Source: Symbiodinium natans (lineage: Eukaryota > Sar > Dinophyceae > Suessiales > Symbiodiniaceae). From it: a DNA stretch of 64,000 bases. Below the pieces are notes generated by a model, which saw only the letters and a list, made by a program, of their open reading frames with translations, searched no databases and was not told the DNA's origin. Location of the stretch: positions 35,001-99,000 of the forward strand of contig CAJNDS010002689.1 in the NCBI GenBank assembly GCA_905221605.1, in the 5' to 3' direction. This document shows positions 1 to 10,225 of this stretch, one piece after another. Within the stretch, counting starts at the first letter, position 1. The number at the start of each line of letters is the position of its first letter. A program made the translations under genes and the position numbers.

Positions 1-539
1 AGGTCAAGCAAGGAAGCGCCGCCTCGTACTCATTTTCACAATGGGTGCTCATGCGGGCCCGGAACCCGAAAACTCAAGAAAACGGCGCCCGCCTCCCTGT
101 GTTCCCCACGTTCCGCCGCCCGTTGGCCACCCATCTCGATCTCACCTCCCCTGTTCCTGCCCTGCATCACCAACCCCACCCATCGTTGACCGGCCGTCCT
201 GTGGATCTCAGGTGCCTGCCATTCATGCTCCGCTCCACCCGTTGACCAGGCACTCGATCTCACTGAATCTCACTCGCCTCCCCGTTGCCCTTCATCCCAA
301 CCCCCCACACGGCCGGATCTCGCATCTTTGAGAAAAGACTAAAAAGAGCGGTTTTGGGGTTTTGGGGAAAAGGACAGCTTCTGCGGTCGTCCCAGATTTC
401 AACCCAATTAAAGGTACTGCAGCGACTTCACGTATGAATTATATTTGGAGTCCGTCCAGCAACCTTCAGCTCCTGCACTTGCAGTGCCATGCACAGATCT
501 ATGCATGACAACAGGCAGGCCTTCAAAGGCTGACATCGA

Positions 540-1593
540 TCACCTGTGAGCAAAGCATATTGCCGACGACTCTGCAGGCAAGAGCCACACTCTCGGCACG
601 TGCCAGGCACTGTGCAGGTGGACAACCTTTTTCCGCCGGCATGGGCTCGGCACATCCTCGAGCGCTGCTGTGTGGGACAAGAAAAGGCGGTCCAGTAGCT
701 CAGCTGTGGGAATGCGCCCAGTGCATGATTTCTGCTTTCCCCCCCCTAGCTTGACCTGCTCTTCCACATCTTCGCCTTGAACCGACTTGTGGCATAAGCC
801 GATGAGCTGCTTTGCAAGACGCAGCCTCACTTCACGCAATCCAGACATCCATCCTCAAACCATCCAAAGACGTCTTGCCACATGCCCATGCTAGAGGTTG
901 GGTATTCCTTTTTGGGCGACATGTCCCCCACGTGGCGATGCCAGGATGTTGGAAGATCCCATGCAGAGGTCTGCTTCTCAAGCAGATACGGACGGGGCTT
1001 ACGGTAATTATGTCGAAAGTCTTTGGACCTTACTTAGTCCTTACTTAGGCTGGTCAACTGTACGGCTTTCAGAGCCAACGGGACTTGGATAGTCTTGATA
1101 CAGGGTTCAAGATGCCTGGTATAACGCATTGTTTTTTGAAACCGGTTCCGCTCCTTTGTGCTTGTCTTAAACTCTATTCGTGCTCTTACTTAGACTTGCG
1201 AGCAGGGGAGGATTCCAGAAATTACTAAAGTTGGTCTCGCAGTTTTCCTCTCTTTGTGGTTCCTTTATGTTCTTTTGTTCCAAGACTGCGAAAATACCCC
1301 ATTTGCTCTCCAACATGGATCACATGGGGTGAATTGGATAGTGATGCTCCTAGCAGGATTGAGGTCTGAAGGTGCATCTAGAATCCAGATTCTCACACGA
1401 CGTACGTCCTGGTCATTCTGCGTGTAATGGACGCTCTATGGCCCACATGTGGCATCATGTGCACATCTTTAATGCGTTCTGAATCCACAGCTTCCAAGAC
1501 TTCCTGGTCCGATGCCTCTTTACCTCCAGATATGAGTTGGCAGTCACGCTGCGGCCGAAGGGACTTGTCAGAGGACTTTGTCGCAGTAGCCAT
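540..1593 (-). other. Candidate coding segments, unknown protein
   Basis: Two open minus-strand segments read like protein rather than noise. One (848 down to 540) has a basic amphipathic start (MSGLREVRLRLAKQLIGL) followed by a polar stretch; the other (1593 down to 1393) is polar, with a run such as DQEVLEAVDSERIKDV. I recognise no family and see no splice sites that force a join. They may be exons of one minus-strand gene, in line with the orientation of the better genes here, or chance open frames. No start or stop is assigned. The first 400 bases of the window and 1600-2590 show nothing I can support. Confidence 0.25.
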
Positions 1594-2591
1594 GTGCAGA
1601 TACGAAACCTTGAAATGGCTTCTTCAGCTCGTGTTGGGTGATGGGCCACTCAAAAGCCGGTCAGACGTCAGCGGATGCTGAGAGGCTAAGTTTTCAACAT
1701 CTGTACTTGAGGCCAAGAAAGCACGATGTAAGACTCCGTCACTTTTCCATGTGTTCTCATGCGGGGCAAGACACTATCTACACGGTGCGTCAACGTACGT
1801 GACCAAAGCTTACAAAAAGCAGGCAGCAGCCTTGTGCAAATAACGGGCGTCCAGCAAAACGTGGCCTCAGGGTATGGGCTTGTCTTCCAACCGTAGTTCG
1901 TTTGTGACTGCTTGGTTCGGCCGGCAATTCCGACTGCTCAGGTAAATGTTCGCAGCGGTAGTTTGCACTTACATGTAAGGCTTGAAGTAAGAGCCGAGCG
2001 CTTCTGCCCGCCTAGCCGCCTGCATTCACGGCCAAAGGCAGCGCAAAGTAAGCGATAACACTACTAGTCGCAGTCAATAGCACATAGCTGGCATCTGTCG
2101 GTGGGGCTTACTCGATGCCTTGCCTTTACTGGAAAGATCAATGTCTGTCATGAACCCATCACCTCTGCAATCGTCTCGAAGAAGCTTTGGAATTCTGCCG
2201 CCATGACCTTTTAGAGGCTTAGGAGGGTTTGGTGCACACGGACTTCCGGAATGTCGACAACGGCCAACAACCAGATTCCACGAAAGTCGGATTCGAAAAG
2301 TCAAAGTCGCCCAACAGGCTTCACAATGCTTCACACACATGTCAAACCCATGCGGGCTCAACTACCCGCACGAAAGTCATGAAGGTGCTGGCGCCGAAGA
2401 GAACAAAATCCAACTGAGCGAGCGAAAGCAGACAGCTCCGGTTTCAGAAATTCATGGGTTTGCTGCAAGTCCGTGTTTTTTCGGGGTGGTCTCGAACCAG
2501 CAGAAGCTCAACGTGCAAATTCCGCTGGCTAGCCGTCTCCAACCCTCGACGATTCCGGCACAATAAGGGAATGCTCTTAACACGTCACTAA

Positions 2592-2825
2592 TTATATACT
2601 TGCAACTGCTTTTGCAAATGCTTGATGCAGGGTCTTGGCGTGCTCTTGGAGTGCTCGGCGTGCTTTTGCGAAATACTCTTTGAAGCGGTCTCGCACTTTT
2701 CGACTGTTCAAGATGTAAAATGACGCTGTGCAACTTGGCGGCGAGAAGGAAGCTCGGGACCGCGCTAATTTTAAGGAGCCGCTTCTCCAAGCTTCGGGTG
2801 CACCACTCTGCATCCACACATCCAA
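2592..2825 (-). other. Possible coiled-coil exon beside the satellite
   Basis: The minus strand encodes a basic, heptad-like stretch (KVRDRFKEYFAKARRALQ and onward) ending at a stop at 2592. Just to its right, 2845-2940 carries two scraps of the satellite core in opposite orientations: GGGCCACCAACC near 2848 and its reverse complement near 2920. The coding look may therefore be accidental, and a second minus frame over the same bases is also open. No function is assigned. Confidence 0.2.
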
Positions 2826-3047
2826 CCAAGTTTCTCAAAAAAAAGAAGCGTGGGCCACCAACCAGCAGCACGGGCAAGGCATTTCAGCCAAGCAGCACGA
2901 AATCAACGAACTCCTGGGTTGGTGGCCCACGCCGCTTTTGGATAGAAACCCATGAATTCGTGAAAGCAACTGTCGAAACCAGCGCGAAAGCAGCGCGTGC
3001 CACGAACCCGAACAGTTCAGCCAAGTCTATAGCCACAAAGTGGCCAG

Positions 3048-4666
3048 CCCACACAGGAATTTCAGCCAAGTTCTAGCCACAAAAGCGGTGCGGGAAGCCA
3101 ACCCGCACAGGAATTCAGCCAAGTTCTGGCCACAAAGCGGCGCGGGCCACCAACCCGCACAGGAATTTCAGCCAAATTCTCGCCCCAGCCTGCACAGGAA
3201 CTCAGCCAAGTTCTAGCCACAAAGCGGCGCGGGCCACCAACCCGCACAGGAATTTCAGCCAAATTCTAGCCCCAGCCTGCACAGGAACTCAGCCAAGTTC
3301 TAGCCACAAAGCGGCGCGGGCCACCAACCCGCACAGGAAATTCAGCCAAATTCTAGCCCCAGCCTGCACAGGAACCCAAGTTCTAGCCACAAAGCGGCGC
3401 GGGCCACCAACCCGCACAGGAATTTCAGCCAAATTCTAGCCCCAGCCTGCACAGGAACTCAGCCAAGTTCTAGCCACAAAGCAGCGCGGGCCACCAACCC
3501 GCACAGGAAATTCAGCCAAATTCTAGCCCCAGCCTGCACAGGAACCCAGGTTCTAGCCACAAAGCGGCGCGGGCCACCAACCCGCACAGGAATTTCAGCC
3601 AAATTCTAGCCCCAGCCTGCACAGGAACTCAGCCAAGTTCTAGCCACAAAGCGGCGCGGGCCACCAACCCGCACAGGAATTTCAGCCAAATTCCAGCCCC
3701 AGCCTGCACAGGAACTCAGCCAAGTTCTAGCCACAAAGCGGCGCGGGCCACCAACCCGCACAGGAATTTCAGCCAAATTCTAGCCCCAGCCTGCACAGGA
3801 ACTCCAAAGCGGCGCGGGCCACCAACCCGCACAGGAATTTCAGCCAAATTCTAGCCCCAGCCTGCACAGGAACTCAGCCAAGTTCTAGCCACAAAGCGCC
3901 GCGGGCCACCAACCCGCACAGGAAATTCAGCCAAATTCTAGCCCCAGCCTGCACAGGAACCCAAGTTCTAGCCACAAAGCGGCGCGGGCCACCAACCCGC
4001 ACAGGAATTTCAGCCAAATTCTAGCCCCAGCCTGCACAGGAACTCAGCCAAGTTCCAGCCACAAAGCGGCGCGGGCCATCAACCCGCACAGGAATTTCAG
4101 CCAAATTCCAGCCCCAGCCTGCACAGGAACTCAGCCAAGTTCTAGCCACAAAGCGGCGCGGGCCACCAACCCGCACAGGAATTTCAGCCAAATTCTAGCC
4201 CCAGCCTGCACAGCAACTCAGCCAAGTTCTAGCCACAAAGCGGCGCGGGCCACCAACCCGCACAGGAACTCAGCCAAGTTCTAGCCACAAAGCGGCGCGG
4301 GCCACCAACCCGCACAAGAATTTCAGCCAAATTCCAGCCCCAGCCTGCACAGGAACTCAACCCGCACAGGAATTTCAGCCAAATTCTAGCCCCAGCCTGC
4401 ACAGGAACTCAGCCAAGTTCCGGCCCACAAAGCGGCGCGGGCCACCAACCCGGACAGGAATTTCAGCCAAATTCTAGCCCCAGCCTGCACAGGTATTTCA
4501 GCCAAGTTCCGGCCCACAAAGCGGCGCGGGCCACCAACCCGGACAGGAATTTCAGCCAAATTCTAGCCCCAGCCTGCACAGGAATTCAGCCAAGTTCTAG
4601 CCACAAAGCGGCGCGGGCCACCAACCCGCACAGGAATTTCAGCCAAATTCTAGCCACAAAGCGGCA
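3048..4666. repeat. 87-bp tandem satellite, about 18 copies
   Basis: About 1.6 kb of near-perfect tandem repeat. The 87-bp unit is itself two diverged halves: a 35-bp half starting ACAGGAATTTCAGCCAAATT and ending CCAGCCTGC, and a 52-bp half starting ACAGGAACTCAGCCAAGTTC and containing GCGGCGCGGGCCACCAACCCGC. Both halves share the ACAGGAA..TCAGCCAA.TTC core, so it is a two-unit higher-order repeat. Some copies have lost a half (near 3800 and 4355) and the last copies carry GGACAGG or CGGCCC variants. A single dispersed relative lies at 30676-30718. Confidence 0.97.
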
Positions 4667-4737
4667 GCCCAACCACCGCAAATTCAACCAGAAATGATCA
4701 GGGCGCCCAGTTCCCCCTCCCTTCATCCATGGTCCCC

Positions 4738-4770
4738 TGAGGGTTGGGTTTAGGGTCTTAGGGTTTAAAT
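4738..4770. repeat. Short TTTAGGG telomere-like scrap
   Basis: Immediately after the satellite and a 60-bp spacer there are three degenerate units around GGGTTTAGGGTCTTAGGGTT. TTTAGGG is the dinoflagellate (and plant-type) telomere unit. It is far too short to be a telomere and looks like an interstitial remnant. Confidence 0.6.
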
Positions 4771-5066
4771 ATGTTTAAATTATATACATGTAGCTGTCAC
4801 ACGCTGCGTAGGTGTATGGGTTAAGTAAGGTTTAGAGTGCTCAGGTTTGCAACGGGGGTTCTCACCCAATAATTCCGCTCTGCGGCGCTGAGAAGGGGGA
4901 AAAACGTGGACTGGAATATGCGAGGTTTGTTTATCATGCAAAACATACGGGCATGAATGGTTGAGAAGTTTGAGCAGGGAGCAATGCTGGTTTTGAGTGT
5001 CAGACACGGCCAGCACCAGCCATGGCACTGAGCACCTTGGGTCAGTAAAAAGCAGCTGAATTGACT

Positions 5067-7958
5067 TCATGTGAAGATTGCTGCTCCTGGCCGAGGTGCC
5101 TCGAAGGCATTTGCCAGGCTGGTGAAGTTCTTCACCAGAGCCTTCTTGTTTTCGTCACTGGGCGATGCTGCACGCGCTTGTGATGGAATCTGGGGGCTTA
5201 CCAAACCAAGCATGGATCCGGCCTCACGTAGCTCTTCAAGGACTTCGGGAGCCGCAGCTGGATCTGCATGGAAGCGGTGTGATGCCCATTCCGACAGTCG
5301 GCACATTGTCAAGCGGGCACAAAACCCACATGGATCCAAAGGTGCACCCACGCATGGTGGAAGCAGCCACAGCTGAAATGCAGGTCCAGGCAGACGGGCA
5401 TGAGGGGTGCTGAAATTGCATCTAAATCTACGACTTAGGTCAAGGCTGCCATATGTCTCCAATCGGCGCATATCTTCGACCTTTGCCCGTGGTTCGACGT
5501 GAACAAGGCATTTAATTGCACTAGTAGTAACCGAGTGGGTGAGCATACTGAAGAGCCACAGCCTCTGGCAACACCTCATGTGAGATGCCTGTGATAAATA
5601 GCGCCCTTATTGTGGAACACTGGCAAACCCATTTCTGTGAAATGCCTTTTGGAGGACCCCTCGTGACATGAACTTGCATTCGCCTTCTGCGCTTGCTTTG
5701 CGCATGCACCCAATATGCATGTTGCCGGCTTGCTTCTTGGGGGAGGTGCTGACACCAAACCATCTGCATCCCGGTCCACAAAATGGAAATCAGTCAGGAT
5801 CTCATCCACCGGAAGTCCTGCGAAAAGCAACATGGGAACGGGAGGATCGTGCAAAGGAAGTTGTGCTGGTCGAAGAGTGGGAAGCATGTCAACAATGATT
5901 CGCAGCCTCGGTCAAGATGCATGGGGTGCACAATGGCCCTCCACATCTTTCTTAAACTGGGTGACGCATGCCCGGTACTTAATGTCGATGAACCTGTCAA
6001 TGTACACACTGCCTGGGGCTTGTCTGAGGCAGGCCTTGTGACCGCAGCTCACGCTCGAAAGCATGATAAGGCCTGAAACGTCGGAAGTCATGCAAGCCTA
6101 ACCAACTGTTCACAACTAACGCTAGGATAACCTCGGTCGCATTGAGTATCCGTGCGAAGTGTCTGTCGGATGGAGCAGAACGACCACGCAACAAAGCATG
6201 ACAAGCAACATGCGCATGAGCTTCCCACAGCCGATCGGGTCGGCATCGAAGGCCGCGCAAAGCCGGACTTAGATGTAGCCCCGCTTGAATGCACATGACC
6301 CGTGCTAGCGTGCGGCTGATATCTCTTGAAGAACAAGGCCCGCGCGAATCTGGGTCCACAACACCGAAGATCAAGGAAGAGGTGTCTTGCTGCTTGTGCT
6401 CAAGGAACGGCCTGGCTCAGTTCTCACAAAAAAAACGCACATGCAAAATTTGTGAGTCTTTCACCGTGGCCCCAGAGAATATTCAATATCTCATGGCCTC
6501 TTCTGCTGCTCAAAGGGCAGAAAGGTACAGCCTCATGTCTTCAGGTTGTGGCAGAGCGCTTCCTTCAGAAGAGCTTGCGATAGCTTGCGACTTTCAGCCT
6601 CCAAGCCCTCGGCTTCCACGGACGAAGGACACAGGGATCTCTACCCGATGTACCTTCCTGCACCAGCTGCTCCCACATTAGTTGTATGCCATTGTATGCC
6701 GGGATGGCCGGCAGGCATACTTTAGTCAAACTTTTTTCTGAAGACGCTGACAAAGCGACACTGCGTGGCGCCACAGTGGCTACTGTTTGCCTCTCCAAGC
6801 TCTTGTTGCCGCGGGATTCACGGAGAATGAAGCCGGGCCTTTTCAGCAACAACGTGCAGCCTTGAAAACTCGTGCACCACACCAACCTGAGCTGCCCTAG
6901 CATGGCCAAGTGCTCAGCTTCCAACGTTGCTGGCTTCAGAGATTCCAGCACCAGTAAGTTGGCCTCCACTTTCCAGGCGGTGGCATTTGGCCTTGAGAAA
7001 AGCACAGTTTGGAACGGTATGTGGCTGGGCTGAGCTGAGGGTCCCACATTGCCCGGAGCAAGCTACCTGGTGAATATCAGTGCCACTGGAAGCTACCTAT
7101 ATTCTAGCATTTGCTGTCACTACGCATGCACTCCGAATTCGACCCCATGAGTAGTGTTCGCGGGGCTGGTTTCTGCATAGGAAGGCAGCCTGATGGCCTT
7201 CTTGCTTGTCTCAAGATGCAGCTGGATTTGCGTGACGGCCTTTTTTGGAGCGTGGGGCCTGAAACTTTGGACCGGCCGAACTCTGACGTTAACTACAGGT
7301 GACCCTCGCGTTTGCAGTTTTGCTTTTGCCATACTCGGGATGTTCCTGGATGTCCGGGTTAAGGAGCCAATGCGGAGCGGGTGGGTTCATTCCCACCCTT
7401 CAACAACTGACACTGAGTCATGCATGCGTCTACTTTTGGAAAGGTTCCGGCTTTTGGACTCTTCCTTGTAGACACACTTCCCATCCACGTGCAGCTTCAT
7501 CTCCAGCCTCGAGGCGGGCCCCATCGAAAGACGATTGCGCACGATAGTCGTGAGGGTCCGACTTCTTGTACGAATAGCCCTTGCTTTGTCCACACCTAAG
7601 GGCCAGCTGGCCTACCCCTAGTGCTGTCTCCAGCCAAGAACCGATGGCAGGAATGGACTGGCCAATGAGTGTCGCACTCAAAGGTATATCTTCCCGGTTC
7701 GATTGGACAGGTGGAGACAACTTTGGTCATTGTATCCTCTGGGTGCCTCGGCCAAAAAGCACGCCAATTGAACGGGACCAAAGAGATCCAGAACTTGGAT
7801 GCAGGGTACGCAGGCTGGGGAGCCAACGGGAGTGCGTGTCCATGAAGCCTGCACTCTTTACAGCATTTCAGCCGAGAGCGACAATGGAGGTGAGGATTTG
7901 TTGGCCTTCGCATGCCCTGCACGATGCCATCGGGACCTTCGCCCAACCTAGGCAGCAA
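5067..7958 (-). other. Coding-like segments of an unrecognised minus-strand gene
   Basis: Several minus-strand segments have convincing amino-acid texture. From the 5' side they are: 7958-7596, 7720-7430, 7332-7120, 7047-6565 (160 aa, the longest), 6300-6050, about 5998-5930 (FIDIKYRACVTQFKKDVEGH, preceded by an AG acceptor), 5887-5700, and 5579-5067. The 5887 segment contains DRDADGLVS, which fits the calcium-binding loop pattern of an EF-hand, but only one loop is seen and the flanking helices are not convincing. The last segment ends in a polar Glu/Leu-rich stretch (APEVLEELREAGSMLGL). Exon borders are not resolved and more than one gene could be involved. I assign no function. Confidence 0.3.
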
Positions 7959-7999
7959 CGGTTGCTTGCCCTGCGAGTGATTTGCTGCAGTGCTGCGGT

Positions 8000-9880
8000 T
8001 CTTTTACCACATGCTGTTTGATTCTGTTCTTCATCAATTCTGCCATAGTGAGCACATCCCTACCGCTGACGCACAGCGACGAATCAATGAATTAGGCGTT
8101 GAACGCAGCCACTGAATTGTTATGCACATCGCTAATTTGCATAATGCCGCTGGCCCTGTACAGCTGGTGACAAGCCTGTCAAATCCGGGCACATCATCCT
8201 TGACCAGCCAAGCAAACATCTAAAGTCTGATGTCTCTGCTAACATCTGCTAGACGAGCCGATTTGTGTCGACTCGTTGGACATACCACTCAGTCTACACC
8301 ACAAAAGCGCCCAAAATCTGGCGGTCAAACTCGCACTTGGAGCCAGCTTCCGCTTGGCCAATCAAGGTCGAAAAAAGGCATCTACTTACATGTCTTCAGG
8401 GAGCATCCTGATGAAGGCTGCCGCTCGTCAAAGCTCGTTGCAATGCTCGGTACTCGCCTTAGCCAAACTTCGATGAGTAGTATTCCATTTGTTGTGGGTT
8501 GCGAGATGGCGGCACATGATCTCGGAGGAACCTGCAGATTGTCACAAGCACGCTGTCGCTGCGGCAAAGGTGCATATGGACTGGTTGAGAGCTGATGCGC
8601 GCGCATCCAGAGCAGCCCGCGCCCTGTCACCAGCACAATGGATTTACACAGCCTTCTCACAGAACAAGTTACTGAGAAGAAAGGAATTGTGGTCGTGATT
8701 GGCGATGTGAAAAACTTTGGCCTTTGGCCTCTTGGAACCTTATCTTCTGCGCTGTTTACCGGGTGCTGTCCACCAACCCCATCTCTCTGTATGTTTCTGT
8801 GTTGTCAATACTTCGGCTATGCAGCGCTTCCTTCGCTTCCTTCCACGCCCTTCTCAACAAAACGCAATTGAGACAAGCCAAGTGCTTTCTTGCATGGCGC
8901 TGCTCTCCGCGAAACGAGCTGTTCAGGAGCGTATACCCCCTGCAAACACGTTGCAGACACGCAAGAAACAAGATCTGCAGAATGTCCGAGTGGCGGGGAG
9001 ATCGTTGAAGTTAAAACGCCACTAGTTATGGCATAGGCATGCAAGCCAATAAATATTGAATTACTGTACCAAGAAGGCACCATGGCAATCAAGCAAAACG
9101 ACAGGGACGATCGCGAGCTGCTAAGGAGCTAGCTTTCGCGATTTCAAGAGCAGCTTATAAATTTCTAGTGAGAACTTATTTAAAGTCCGATCGCCAAGAG
9201 CCCGTGGCAACATCATGAATGCAGTCCTCCATCGAGCTGACTGACTTGAGGAAGGTCCGATGAGTCAGGCTTCGTGCATCTCAGTGCCGGAGATGTTTTT
9301 GTTTTTAAATGTTTTTAAGTTTCCTCTTCTTTTCTGTCGACACCCTTCGCAACCAAGGCTTGCCGTTGCCGTACTGTAGATAGTTGTCGGCCTCGTATCA
9401 TTGTCCAACGGTTGTGATGTCAAACCCAGGTGTGAGGCAAGATGATGTATAAGCCCCGCCCTTGTTCGACGTCGAAACCGGCAAACGGAATTTAGCTCGT
9501 ATGAAGCATCCATACACGAAGGCGTTCCCATGAACCTGCTTTACTCATGAAGCTGCACGTACGAGTAGCAAAGCTGGACAGAAGCGGCTTCTTCAGTTGA
9601 GACCGTGACAACTTCTGATGTTGACCCGTCGTGTACAAGGTTCCACAGGCCCCGCAAAGGTGCTGACCAACGAGCATCATGAAAGTAACGTCGGAGTCTC
9701 AGGAGTATTAGCTTCATTCAAGGTCAAAGAAAAACTGGCAGCAAATGGCAACGGAATGCACCGGAGAGAGCTTTTTGGTCTCTGCGATTCCAATTTCAAG
9801 TCCGGGTTTGGGATTTTTCCAATTCGCTGCAAAATAGACAGAACATCTTTTTGGATGGTTATGGTCCCTTCTGATTCAGT
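8000..9880. other. Stretch without supported genes
   Basis: Short frames are open on both strands. The only segment with some protein character is minus 8971-8800 (LRRAWKEAKEALHSRSID), which might be a downstream exon of the CEP164-like gene, but the opposite strand is equally open there. No repeats, RNA genes or regulatory sites were recognised. Confidence 0.3.
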
Positions 9881-10225
9881 TGCCCGTGGGCGAAGACAAG
9901 GAACAACATGTCTGTGGAGTCTCTGGAGCTCAGTCAGACTCATGTCCTTAACATACTGAGAAAAGCTCTGTACGCTTCAGTCCTCACCAAGTCTTCGGCC
10001 TTGGATTCAATCGCGCACGGAAGCGTGCTGTTCTTGCGATGTGTGGCTTGCTACGGGTACGGTGGCACAGCGCGGTCCGCTATCCTTCAAGCTGGCTGCC
10101 GTTGCATCAGCTGATTGGCTCCGACGCAAGCTGCGCGCATCAAGGCGCCATTGGCGGCGCTCCTGATGAACTCAGGAAGTGCTCAAACCGCAGACATGCA
10201 CTGCGATTCTGAACCAATGGTTTCG

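Noticed and set aside
3048-4666. CRISPR-like array
   Set aside because: Units are contiguous and near identical with no unique spacers; it is an ordinary satellite in eukaryotic DNA.
5700-5887. Calling an EF-hand protein from DRDADGLVS
   Set aside because: Only one loop-like motif, without clear flanking helices or a second hand.
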